Shown piece after piece: positions 1 to 7,411 of a stretch of DNA of 13,563 bases (positions are counted from its first letter, which is position 1; every line of letters begins with the position of its first letter). The notes beneath the pieces were generated by a model, which ran no database searches, had not been told where the DNA came from, and worked only from the letters and a program-made list of their open reading frames with translations. The translations under genes and the position numbers were made by a program. The stretch is from Clostridium sp. (lineage in GTDB: Bacteria; Bacillota_A; Clostridia; Lachnospirales; Lachnospiraceae), in the NCBI GenBank assembly GCA_023666975.1, contig JAMPAW010000087.1, positions 1 to 13,563 of the forward strand, given 5' to 3'.

Positions 1-370
1 CTATTCTTTCCAAATTTGATGGCAGTGTCAGATTTACCAATGCACTACAACCTTGAAAGGCATAGTTACCTATGCTCACTACTGTATCCGGTATTTTCAC
101 CGATTGAACAGCCGTATTCTGAAACGCATTTGCCCCAATCGCCACGACCTCATTTCCCCCCAGACTGGACGGAATGGTTACACTCGTGGCAGATCCTGTA
201 TACTTTGTAATAGTAACCTGTAAATTATCAACGGTATACTCATAATCCCCGGACGTCTGAGCCGCCAGCACTTTACCGCCAGATATTTTACCACTCATTA
301 TTCCTGCCATACATAACAATAATATAATAATTCCAATTCTCCATTTCCTTATCTTCTTTCCTGCCTGCAT
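1..370 (-). CDS. BspA-like leucine-rich-repeat surface protein, N-terminal part (runs off left edge)
   Basis: The first 123 residues of a secreted protein are visible; the rest lies outside the window. Residues 1-36 form a signal peptide: a basic start (KK, RKWR), a hydrophobic core IIILLLCMAGIM and a likely cleavage at VLA-AQ (residues 34-38). From about residue 64 come repeats of the LRR_5/BspA type, where a beta strand with IP is followed by IGxxAFxxC (VKIPDTVVSIGNYAFQGC, residues 91-108). Such repeats are known in large cell-surface or secreted proteins of gut Clostridia, Bacteroidetes and Treponema, often for adhesion or protein binding. The start is fixed by GGAAGGAG (379-386), eight bases before ATG. 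A sigma-A-like promoter lies about 190 bases upstream. The gene is divergent from the XRE regulator, a candidate controller. Ligand and anchor cannot be told from this fragment. Confidence 0.82.
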   Translation of the reverse strand, partial: MQAGKKIRKWRIGIIILLLCMAGIMSGKISGGKVLAAQTSGDYEYTVDNLQVTITKYTGSATSVTIPSSLGGNEVVAIGANAFQNTAVQSVKIPDTVVSIGNYAFQGCSALVNLTLPSNLERI

Positions 371-567
371 TTCACATTCTCCTTCCCTCTGCAACATCCG
401 TAAAATCGAACCCTGCACCTTCACTACTCTTCATCCCCATCTACGAATCCTATCCACAGTCGCCTTTCTGCAAACATTTTTGTTCACATACTTGACAAAG
501 CCACATATGCCAAAAAAATATCCTTCACCGTCATTTGGCCGATATAACCCGTTTCCAGATACGTTTA

Positions 568-596
568 AGTATACTCTTTTTTTTCTCATTAGTCAA
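568..596 (-). promoter_or_regulatory. Sigma-A-type promoter for the LRR surface protein gene
   Basis: On the minus strand TTGACT (596-591) is followed after exactly 17 bases by TATACT (573-568), five of six matches to consensus in each box. Transcription would begin near 561, leaving a leader of about 190 bases before the ATG at 370. The -35 box lies inside the palindrome at 589-600. Confidence 0.7.
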
Positions 597-600
597 CTAA
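589..600. promoter_or_regulatory. Palindromic candidate operator TTAGT-CA-ACTAA
   Basis: Perfect five-base arms around a two-base centre. It covers the -35 box of the minus-strand LRR promoter and lies about 45 bases upstream of the -10 box of the plus-strand XRE gene. That position suits a dimeric HTH regulator that would block LRR transcription when bound. That the adjacent XRE protein binds here is inference from position and symmetry only. Confidence 0.4.
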
Positions 601-620
601 CTAAAATTAAAATCAACTTT

Positions 621-650
621 TTAAATACTTCCAAATGCACATAATATAAT
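621..650 (+). promoter_or_regulatory. Promoter of the XRE regulator gene
   Basis: A perfect -10 box TATAAT sits at 645-650. The best -35 candidate, TTAAAT at 621-626 (18-base spacer), is poor, so the promoter may be weak or need an activator. Transcription would start near 657, just before the ribosome site AAGGAGG at 663-669. Confidence 0.5.
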
Positions 651-676
651 ATGATACTGCTAAAGGAGGTTCACTT

Positions 677-961
677 ATGGTTGACTTTGGAAGCGTTCTC
701 AAAACATTACGGCTCAGAGAGAATTACACACAGGCACAACTGGCGCAGAAATTAGACATTACCAAATCCGTTATCAGCGCATATGAAACAGGTATACGTC
801 TCCCTTCTTATGACATTCTCATTCACATTGCCAAAATTTTTAATGTGAGTACGGATTATTTGTTAGGCTTGGAAAATAAGCAGGAGATTGATTTATCCGG
901 ACTTACCGATGAGGAGATTACTGCCTTATTGGCATTGATTAAAGCAATGAAAAATAATTAA
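677..961 (+). CDS. XRE/Cro-CI family transcriptional regulator
   Basis: A 94-residue DNA-binding protein. Residues 5-63 form an HTH_3 domain: LKTLRLRENYTQAQLAQKLD (first and second helices), then ITKSVISAYETGIRLPSYD with the recognition helix, then IAKIFNVSTDYLLGLE, the usual closing segment. The acidic and hydrophobic tail (residues 70-94) is short and has no ligand or peptidase domain, so the protein probably acts as a simple dimeric repressor. The start is certain: AAGGAGG (663-669) lies seven bases before the ATG. It is the only plus-strand gene, divergent from the LRR gene and convergent with the ABC-class ATPase operon. By position its likely target is the shared upstream region, including the palindrome at 589-600. 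Its inducer is unknown. Confidence 0.95.
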   Translation: MVDFGSVLKTLRLRENYTQAQLAQKLDITKSVISAYETGIRLPSYDILIHIAKIFNVSTDYLLGLENKQEIDLSGLTDEEITALLALIKAMKNN

Positions 962-980
962 AGAAATATACGGGCAACGG

Positions 981-1011
981 AAAAATGAGGGCACATACGC
1001 CCTCACTTTTT
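981..1011. terminator. Bidirectional Rho-independent terminator
   Basis: TGAGGGC (986-992) pairs perfectly with GCCCTCA (999-1005) around the six-base loop ACATAC. AAAAA precedes the stem and TTTTT follows it (1007-1011). It therefore works in both directions, ending the XRE transcript on plus and the ABC-class ATPase operon on minus, as expected between convergent genes. Confidence 0.88.
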
Positions 1012-1073
1012 AAGATTATATTTACTTTTTTCTACACGCATACAGTTCCCATGCCTTGACTTCATACCGGTCA

Positions 1074-2795
1074 TTATTTTCTTCCAGCATCCCGCACAAT
1101 CTGCACAAGCCCCCGGCAACGGTTAAGCGTTTCATAAATCTCCTGCTTTCTCGGAATCGCCATATTGCCGGCAATGTCACCGCCGCAAAAAGCAGCAAAC
1201 TCATTGTTTTCTATCTTCTCGCTGATCAGCTCCACAGCCTTTCCCAATGTCTTTGTCCCGTCAAAGTAGTGTAGCTTCATATATTTTACAATCTGTACCA
1301 GTGCTGTCAGCTGTTCCGTGTCTACAAGCTGTTCGACATACCGCAAATCCACCATTTCCTTATTAATGGAAATACTCTCCCTGCCCATGACTTTTGTCTT
1401 AATGCGGCTTTCCTTGAGAAATGCGTCATCTCTTTTCACTATCCGGTCAAACCTTGGCGCCTCCGCTTTCTCCGCCCCCTGCTCTGCAATCGGAAAACGT
1501 TCCGCCTCTTTCTTGGCAAATTCGGTAATCTCCATTGGCACATAACGGTTCATCTGCAAAATGCAATCGGCTTTATGGAAATAAGAGCCTGAACTTCCGG
1601 CAACCAGAATCGTAGATATGCCGGAATTTTCATAGAGCTCCTGCACCCTGTCAATAAACGGTATTATCGGCTCCACATCCCGCTGTACCACTCTCTGCAT
1701 CAGCTCGTCACGAATCATAAAATTCGTGGCACTGGTATCTTCATCAATCAAAAATACCCTGGCTCCCGCTTCCATTGCCTCTACCGTGTTTGCCGCCTGA
1801 GAGGTACTGCCGCTGGCATCCTCTGAATAAAATGCCACTGTATCTTTTCCGTTTGGAAGATTCCGTATAAACATGGAGATGTCCACTTTCTGAATATTCC
1901 GCCCGTCCTCTGCGCGAAGTTTCACCGCCGTATCATCTGTAATCACATATTCCCTTCCGTCTCCGGCAATATGATTGTAAACGCCCAGCTCCAATGCCTT
2001 TAACAGAGTAGATTTACCATGGTAGCCACCGCCCACAATCAGCGTAATGCCCTGCTTAATCCCCATTCCCTTTATCGTGCCGTGATGGGGAAGCTCCAAC
2101 GTCACTTCCATTGAATCCGGCGACTTAAACGGTACCGCCTCCTTCATCGGAAGCGGTGAAACCCCTGATTTTCTGGGAAGAATGGCACCGTTCGCCACAA
2201 ATGCCGCCAGTCCCATTTCCGGGAGCTGCTGCCGGATATATTCCTGATCCTCGGCAAGATTAGCCGTTTCCACCAGACTCTCTTTCCGGTATGCCCGGCA
2301 AAATAATGTCTGTTTAACGCACACGGGCAGAAATTCAAATAAAATCTTCTCTAATTCCCTTGCATTTATCGTTCTTCCGTTTGCCGGAAAACCAATCTCC
2401 ATCCGCAGGGTGATGTCTCCATTATCCGCGTTGATTACACAGGCACTGCGATTCAAAATTTCCTGTCCCGGCTGGCTTACCCCGATTAATCCGCTTTTGC
2501 CGGAGCCCTTCGCCTTAAACGAATACTCCCGCACTTTGGCCGCCATTTTTCTCAGCAGATAATCCTGCAGGGCAATCCTTTTGCATTTGTTGTCATACAA
2601 TGCGTTATCAAAACCTGCTCTTTTCCCGTCCACTAAGACACTGACCTTGGACGGTGCCGCAAACGGGTCGCCCTGCACATGGTCAATGGACAGCACATAA
2701 TCTGCAAACTGATATTTTCCCTTCGTGTCTTTGTATGCCGGATAGCCTTTGTGGTCTATTCGTTTTAAACAATCTCTTAAATCCGTATCTCTCAT
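1074..2795 (-). CDS. Predicted ATPase of the ABC class (COG3044 type)
   Basis: A 573-residue soluble protein with the architecture of the uncharacterised family 'predicted ATPase of the ABC class'. The N-terminal 240 residues are family specific. The nucleotide-binding part has a Walker A GGGYHGKS (residues 255-262), a degenerate signature around SGSTSQ (328-333), a Walker B VFLIDED with two acidic residues (347-353) and a switch-like ILVAGSSGSY (396-405). There is no membrane segment and no transporter partner nearby, so it is not a classical importer or exporter; its role is unknown. The frame stays open upstream for 26 more codons, but the ATG at 2795 has GGAG six bases before it, matches the usual start, and avoids overlap with the 66-residue gene 16 bases upstream. 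The two genes appear to be an operon. Confidence 0.9.
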   Translation of the reverse strand: MRDTDLRDCLKRIDHKGYPAYKDTKGKYQFADYVLSIDHVQGDPFAAPSKVSVLVDGKRAGFDNALYDNKCKRIALQDYLLRKMAAKVREYSFKAKGSGKSGLIGVSQPGQEILNRSACVINADNGDITLRMEIGFPANGRTINARELEKILFEFLPVCVKQTLFCRAYRKESLVETANLAEDQEYIRQQLPEMGLAAFVANGAILPRKSGVSPLPMKEAVPFKSPDSMEVTLELPHHGTIKGMGIKQGITLIVGGGYHGKSTLLKALELGVYNHIAGDGREYVITDDTAVKLRAEDGRNIQKVDISMFIRNLPNGKDTVAFYSEDASGSTSQAANTVEAMEAGARVFLIDEDTSATNFMIRDELMQRVVQRDVEPIIPFIDRVQELYENSGISTILVAGSSGSYFHKADCILQMNRYVPMEITEFAKKEAERFPIAEQGAEKAEAPRFDRIVKRDDAFLKESRIKTKVMGRESISINKEMVDLRYVEQLVDTEQLTALVQIVKYMKLHYFDGTKTLGKAVELISEKIENNEFAAFCGGDIAGNMAIPRKQEIYETLNRCRGLVQIVRDAGRK

Positions 2796-2811
2796 TGCTC
2801 TCTCCGTTTTC

Positions 2812-3012
2812 TTACCTTCCGTATTTTTTCTTAAATGCTTCAATATCCGCTTCGCTTCTCGCCAGCTCTGCAAATTTCAGTTTCCCCGATACCGGATCTC
2901 TGAATCCTACCGTCATTTCTCCTGTACAGATACTCTTATCCACCTCAATCTGAAAATTTTCACAGGATTCCGGAACGGCCAGAGTATTTTTCTTTCTCCC
3001 AAACAAATGCAT
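2812..3012 (-). CDS. Small protein of unknown function (66 residues)
   Basis: Not recognised. It is a 66-residue soluble protein with a basic start (MHLFGRKK), two cysteines (17 and 29), the segment GEMTVGFRDPVSGKL in the middle, and a charged, probably helical C-terminus ending FKKKYGR. No signal peptide or membrane span. It is taken as real because a strong AAGGAGATGGAG ribosome site lies just upstream of its ATG and because it fits exactly between two genes on the same strand: 57 bases after the AAA-ATPase/nuclease-fold gene and 16 bases before the ABC-class ATPase. Close spacing suggests co-translation with that ATPase, perhaps as partner or regulator; this is inference. Confidence 0.72.
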   Translation of the reverse strand: MHLFGRKKNTLAVPESCENFQIEVDKSICTGEMTVGFRDPVSGKLKFAELARSEADIEAFKKKYGR

Positions 3013-3069
3013 ATATTACTCCATCTCCTTCTGCAATCTTGCAGTAACAGCCGCTAAAGCATCATGAAC

Positions 3070-4767
3070 CTACTGCTGCAATTTCACCAGACAGTCCTTA
3101 CCGCAAAAGGCAATGCCATACCGATGTACCGTGGCATACCCGTCATCTTCCAGCTCCTTTGCATATTTCCGCTCTTCAATCTGCTTCAACGCCTCATCTG
3201 CCTTCTGATCGAGCTGGTTAAATTTGTCTGCCACTTTGAATTCCAGTACATAAGCTGCTTTTCTCCGAGTCACTGGTTTGATAAATAAGTCGCTCCGCCC
3301 GCTGCCGCCTTCCCGATTTGATTTTACAATGTATCCCTTCATGCCGGACAGGATTCCCGTCAGGAAACCATGGTAAAAGCTCTCATATGCGTCATTAAAA
3401 CTGATGGTTTCCAACAGCATATCGACAATCTCTTCCTCCATTGCCGGCACGTCGAGATTCACCAGTGCAGTAAACAGCCCGGTACGGTCCTTTGCCTTTA
3501 CCTTCTCGTCAAACCAGCTAAGAATCTTGGTGCGGAAAATATATTTCACTTCACGGTTCGGGATTTTCAATGTAACATATTGATTGTCATCTAAATCCAC
3601 CCGCTGTCCCACGTTGCGGAAATATCCGGTAAAAAACATAAAATTCCAAAGATTATCCATTGTCGCATAGATTTCGTCATAAGTGATATCCTCATGAATT
3701 GGCTTTTCAACAGTCTTCCCCTCAATCAGCACTTCAATTTCCTTCTTCGTGTCCTCGTCTGCCATTTCAATGAGCCTGCGCACAATGCTGTTGGAGCTGG
3801 TGTTCGCCCAGTAGGCTTTCGGATACTGGTTTTCGTCCTCACACAAATCATCCATAAATTGAATGACACTCCACGGATTATATACATTGGCATTCCCAAA
3901 CAGATAGCCATTATACCACTCCTTAAAGGTTTCAAACTTCTGCGGCATCCGATAGTCTTCGCAGATTTTCTGCACCTCCTCGTACGTAAACCCAAAATAT
4001 TCGCCATACTGCCTGCTTAAAATAGAAATAATCTTTAAATTGTTCATACCGGTAAAAATGGATTCCTTGGAAATCCGCAAACACCCAGTAATCACGGCAA
4101 ATTCCAGACTGCTGTTCGTCTTTAGGGAAGACTCAAACAAAGAGCGGATAAAGTCAATCATCTCGGAATAAAATCCACGCATATGCGCATTTTCTAACGG
4201 TACATCATATTCATCAATTAAGATGATTGTTTTTTTGCCGTGAACCGTTTGCAGACATTGCGACAAAAATTCTAATGCCTTGGCATAATCAATCTTCCCG
4301 GCTGTTCCGTTCATAATGGATTCATATTTCTTCTTTTTTGCCAAGGTCATTGCTTCGTCCTGCAAAACATAGATATGGCGGTCATATTCTTTTTGTATCT
4401 CGTCAATAAGACTTGCATATGCCATCTGAAAATCCGGCTGCTTTCCCGATTTTAACGACAAATTAATTACCGGATACTGTCCCATATGGGAAAGGTGTGC
4501 CGCACCCTCTTCCATAATCCTTAAACCGTCAAAAAGATAGGTATTATCCTTCTTTTCCCCTTTCGCATTTCTCTCATCTTCAAAGAAATACTGAAGCATG
4601 CTCATATTTAAGGTCTTGCCAAAACGTCTGGGGCGGGTAAATAAATTGACATCTCCCTTCTTATCCAGCAGCTCCGCAATCAACATCGTTTTATCAATAA
4701 AATAATAGCCCCTTGTTACCAGCTTTTCAAAATTGTCAACTCCAATCGGCAATGGCTTGTGATCCAT
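3070..4767 (-). CDS. AAA-ATPase with C-terminal PD-(D/E)XK nuclease-like domain
   Basis: A complete 565-residue member of the AAA-ATPase_like/PDDEXK_9 family, which is common and often multi-copy in gut Clostridia and Bacteroidetes and has no settled function. The N-terminus has the family opening LPIGVDNFEKL and YYFIDKT, then an arginine-rich Walker A RPRRFGKT (residues 45-52), a Walker B IILIDEYD (181-188) and TGCLRISKES (227-236). The middle carries WYNGYLF and NPWSV (284-301). The C-terminus has the nuclease-like core: D493 in RSDLFIKP and E509-F-K511, followed by QIEERKYA. Start: ATG 4767 has GGAGGG five bases upstream; an earlier in-frame start at 4866 has no such site and would begin before the promoter. 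It lies alone behind its own promoter but may feed the two downstream genes. Confidence 0.92.
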   Translation of the reverse strand: MDHKPLPIGVDNFEKLVTRGYYFIDKTMLIAELLDKKGDVNLFTRPRRFGKTLNMSMLQYFFEDERNAKGEKKDNTYLFDGLRIMEEGAAHLSHMGQYPVINLSLKSGKQPDFQMAYASLIDEIQKEYDRHIYVLQDEAMTLAKKKKYESIMNGTAGKIDYAKALEFLSQCLQTVHGKKTIILIDEYDVPLENAHMRGFYSEMIDFIRSLFESSLKTNSSLEFAVITGCLRISKESIFTGMNNLKIISILSRQYGEYFGFTYEEVQKICEDYRMPQKFETFKEWYNGYLFGNANVYNPWSVIQFMDDLCEDENQYPKAYWANTSSNSIVRRLIEMADEDTKKEIEVLIEGKTVEKPIHEDITYDEIYATMDNLWNFMFFTGYFRNVGQRVDLDDNQYVTLKIPNREVKYIFRTKILSWFDEKVKAKDRTGLFTALVNLDVPAMEEEIVDMLLETISFNDAYESFYHGFLTGILSGMKGYIVKSNREGGSGRSDLFIKPVTRRKAAYVLEFKVADKFNQLDQKADEALKQIEERKYAKELEDDGYATVHRYGIAFCGKDCLVKLQQ

Positions 4768-4815
4768 GTATTCCCTCCGTTCCGTATAGTTACCGAATAT
4801 CCTTTTGCGCTTCTT

Positions 4816-4844
4816 AGTATACGGGATTCCACAAGAAAAAGCAA
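4816..4844 (-). promoter_or_regulatory. Probable promoter of the AAA-ATPase/PD-(D/E)XK gene
   Basis: On the minus strand TTGCTT (4844-4839) is followed after 17 bases by TATACT (4821-4816). The -10 box is good and the -35 box keeps only TTG. It lies in the roughly 100-base gap after the Na/Pi cotransporter gene. The start of transcription near 4809 would exclude the upstream ATG at 4866, supporting the start at 4767. Confidence 0.5.
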
Positions 4845-4869
4845 TAAAGAAAAGGGGAATATACAAAAC

Positions 4870-6555
4870 TTACAAACCGGAAAAACTGCCATGTACTTCC
4901 GGCAGATATTTCAAATATACATCTTCCGCAGCAGATTCGGCTATATTGCTGCAGTTTTCACCAATCTTTTGCAGGTTGTGAAAAATTCCGGCGAAAATGT
5001 TGGTAAATTCCGGTTTGCATTTTCCCTCCTTAATCCGCTTTTTATGGTTTTTGCGCACATTTTTTTCCAGCTTGGCAATCCGTTTCATATACGATTCCAT
5101 ATCTTGGGCCGTTTCTACATCTTTACACATAATCGACTGTACCGATTGCAGATACATAGCGGTAACCACCTCAAAGCTTTCGCTGATTTCCTCCATTGCC
5201 TTTTTGGAAAAAGAAAACTTTTTATCCATGATTTCGCGGGTATTTTGCAAAAGCTCCTTCATACATTTGCCAATCCGCTCAAAATCTTCTACAATATACA
5301 TCATCTCCGTGGTATGTGCAGACTGCTCTTCGTTCATGTTACCGGAGGAGAACAGGCCAATCAGGTAGCTATAAATATCCGCATGCAGGCCGTCCATCAT
5401 CTGAAGAGATTTCTGCGCTCTCTCCACATCTGCCACGCTGCCGCCAAGTAGTGCTTTCTCAATATCATGAAGCAGCATTTCTAACTGCCTTGCATAGCTT
5501 ACCACCTCCTTGGAAACCAGATGCAGCGCAACGACCGGCTGATGCAGCACATTGACATCTAAAAACTGCGGGTGCTCATTTTTTCCCTCCTCCTTATCCG
5601 GCAAAAACCACATGACAATCTTCACCATCAGCCAGATAAACGGCATCCAGATTACAGTATTGATCACGTTAAATACCGTATGTGCATTGGCAATCTGCCT
5701 TGCAATCACCTCAACCTCGATTCCCTTCGGTGAGAGAAATAAGACCAGCCTGGCAAACCACGCAGTCAGAAACATGAAAAAAACGGACCCAGTAATATTG
5801 AACACACTGTGGGCTGCCGCTGTCCGTTTGGCATTTCTGTTTTGCCCGATACAGGCGAGCAGTGCCGTAACCGTCGTACCAATATTACTTCCCAACAAGA
5901 TTGGAATGGCACCAGAAAGCCCCAAAACAGAAGATACCCCATCCGGTCCCGCCTGCGCCGCAAAGTTCTGCAACACGGCAATGACCGCAGAGGAACTCTG
6001 TACAATGACCGTCATACCAATACCCAGCAAAAGCCCCAATACCGGAATATCCGCCACCTTTCCCATTAAATTCAGAAAAACCGGACTGGCTGCCAGAGGT
6101 TTCATCGTATTCCCCATAATTTCAATGCCAATAAACAGGATACCAAAGCCAAAAACCGTATTGCCGACATATTTCACAAGCTCTTTCTTTGCCAGAAAGG
6201 CAATCAGAAATCCGGTAAACAGAATTGGGTAAATATAGTCACTGATTTGAAAGGCAATAATCTGCGCGGTAATTGTCGTCCCGATATTGGCACCCATGAT
6301 CACCGAGACTGCCTGCGGCAGATTCATCAGTCCTGCACTGGCAAAACCAATTACCATCACGGTTGTAGCGCTGCTGCTCTGCAGCACTGTTGTCGTAAGC
6401 GCACCGGCAAAAACCCCCATTACCGGATTTCTCGTCAGCAGGCCTAAAATATATTTCATCCGTTCCCCTGCCGCCTTTTGCAGGCCTTCGCTCATCATTT
6501 CCATTCCAAACAAAAATAGAGACAATCCACCAAGCAAGCCAAATAAAGTGTCCAT
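4870..6555 (-). CDS. Na+/phosphate cotransporter with PhoU-like C-terminal domain
   Basis: A 561-residue membrane protein of the Na/Pi-cotransporter II-like family, expected to move phosphate (or a related anion) with sodium. Two inverted repeats are clear: QSSSATT (residues 59-65) with GANIGTT (88-94), and QSSSAV (186-191) with GSNIGTT (222-228); the QSSS motifs line the substrate site in this family. Roughly eight hydrophobic segments lie between residues 4 and 318. After a short charged linker, residues about 340-555 form a helical PhoU-like cytosolic domain, the usual extension in bacterial NptA/YjbB-type proteins and thought to be regulatory. Start: AAGAGGTGG is placed five bases before ATG 6555; the in-frame GTG at 6564 lies inside that site and was rejected. 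No phosphate-regulon genes are adjacent. Confidence 0.95.
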   Translation of the reverse strand: MDTLFGLLGGLSLFLFGMEMMSEGLQKAAGERMKYILGLLTRNPVMGVFAGALTTTVLQSSSATTVMVIGFASAGLMNLPQAVSVIMGANIGTTITAQIIAFQISDYIYPILFTGFLIAFLAKKELVKYVGNTVFGFGILFIGIEIMGNTMKPLAASPVFLNLMGKVADIPVLGLLLGIGMTVIVQSSSAVIAVLQNFAAQAGPDGVSSVLGLSGAIPILLGSNIGTTVTALLACIGQNRNAKRTAAAHSVFNITGSVFFMFLTAWFARLVLFLSPKGIEVEVIARQIANAHTVFNVINTVIWMPFIWLMVKIVMWFLPDKEEGKNEHPQFLDVNVLHQPVVALHLVSKEVVSYARQLEMLLHDIEKALLGGSVADVERAQKSLQMMDGLHADIYSYLIGLFSSGNMNEEQSAHTTEMMYIVEDFERIGKCMKELLQNTREIMDKKFSFSKKAMEEISESFEVVTAMYLQSVQSIMCKDVETAQDMESYMKRIAKLEKNVRKNHKKRIKEGKCKPEFTNIFAGIFHNLQKIGENCSNIAESAAEDVYLKYLPEVHGSFSGL

Positions 6556-6667
6556 TACATCCACCTCTTACTCTTTCCCGTGCATTTTCCCAATACACAT
6601 TCTTACCTGGTATCATTCTCTTTTTTTGCCTGTTTCATGTATAAAATTTGCAAAGCATTCTTTCCTG

Positions 6668-7411
6668 CTATTCGCTTGGCTGCTTCTTCGCAAGCCACCC
6701 TCTGAAAATCCCTCCCTGAAAGATTGAAATGATTATGAAAAAGATATCCGCAAAAAGAATAAACACAAAGGACGGTACCATGATGCGGGTATATTTTTTG
6801 CCGAAAAATTTTCCCCTGTTAATGGCAAGGCCCATTTTGATGATGTAGAAAAACACACCCAGATTCAGGAAAGCGAGGACAAGCGCCTGTTCCGCAAAAT
6901 TGATAAGCGCATCAGCCGGGAAAAAATTACCGTTCTGAATGCCATTTAGCAGCATATTCAAAAAGAGTAATCCAATTTGCACCACAAATACAATTCGGGT
7001 AACATTCAACATTACTCCGCCGCCAATGCCGATTCCGCCGCCCCATTCCAGATTGCATTTCGCACAAAAATTCTGAAAAACCCGCAGTAACGGCTCGCTT
7101 TGCCTTCCCTCAATAAAACCATTGTTGGAAATGCTGTAAACGTGCAGCCGGATGTTGTTTTCTTTGCAGAAAAGCTCCATCTCTTTCAGAAAGGACAGCA
7201 CATGCGCCGGCACACTGTCCACATATAACGGCAGGCAAAATACAACGGTATCCGCATCCGTCAATTCATTTAAGATACGTTGGTGGTCGTTTTTGTTCCG
7301 CAGCGTTTCCGTCACCTTTTCACCTTTCACCATTAAACGCTGCAACCCCAGAAAATAAGCGGAGGCGCAAAATCTTTTTTTCGGGCTGCAATTGATAAAT
7401 ACTGTTTTCAT
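6668..7411 (-). CDS. Flavodoxin-fold protein with C-terminal membrane domain
   Basis: A 247-residue protein joining two parts. Residues 1-135 resemble an NAD(P)H-dependent FMN reductase/flavodoxin: beta strand TVFINCSPKKR (3-13) with an SPKK phosphate loop, VVFCLPLYVDSVPAHV (56-71) with the second flavin loop, and the GFIEGRQSEPLLRVFQNFC segment with a glycine run GGGIGIGGG (124-132). Residues 137-157, 167-195 and 208-232 are hydrophobic and probably span the membrane three times, followed by a basic tail. It would hold a flavin domain at the inner face of the membrane. Its ATG overlaps the stop of the upstream flavodoxin gene (ATGA at 7408-7411), with GGAGG seven bases before, so the two are translated together and may act as a pair. 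Substrate is unknown. Confidence 0.85.
   Translation of the reverse strand: MKTVFINCSPKKRFCASAYFLGLQRLMVKGEKVTETLRNKNDHQRILNELTDADTVVFCLPLYVDSVPAHVLSFLKEMELFCKENNIRLHVYSISNNGFIEGRQSEPLLRVFQNFCAKCNLEWGGGIGIGGGVMLNVTRIVFVVQIGLLFLNMLLNGIQNGNFFPADALINFAEQALVLAFLNLGVFFYIIKMGLAINRGKFFGKKYTRIMVPSFVFILFADIFFIIISIFQGGIFRGWLAKKQPSE

Larger units (their letters stand above)
371..676. other. Divergent intergenic region between LRR and XRE genes
   Basis: A 306-base non-coding stretch. From right to left it holds the XRE promoter and ribosome site, the 12-bp palindrome, the LRR promoter and the roughly 190-base LRR leader. No known riboswitch consensus was recognised in the leader. It contains an open minus-strand frame (about 431-576) that lacks a start codon near its beginning. 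Confidence 0.6.

Noticed and set aside
431..576. Open minus-strand frame in the LRR leader (contains RPNDGEGYFFG)
   Set aside because: It has no ATG, GTG or TTG near its beginning and no ribosome site, and another frame of the same stretch is also partly open.
1022..1204. 60-codon minus-strand frame overlapping the end of the ABC-class ATPase gene and extending 50 bases past it
   Set aside because: Most of it lies inside the ATPase gene in another frame and no ribosome site was seen. The short tail could be a remnant, but there is too little to support it.
2796..2873. Upstream extension of the ABC-class ATPase by 26 codons
   Set aside because: It would overlap the 66-residue gene and lacks a ribosome site. 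The ATG at 2795 has one.
4881..4905. Hairpin CTGCC/GGCAG followed by TTTTT on the minus strand at the end of the Na/Pi gene
   Set aside because: The stem has only five pairs with a ten-base loop, lies inside coding sequence, and competes with an overlapping CCGGAA/TTCCGG pairing, so it is not a convincing terminator.
4759..6232. Long plus-strand frames (up to about 230 codons) opposite the Na/Pi cotransporter gene
   Set aside because: They lie antisense to a gene with clear family motifs, have no ribosome sites and give no recognisable protein.
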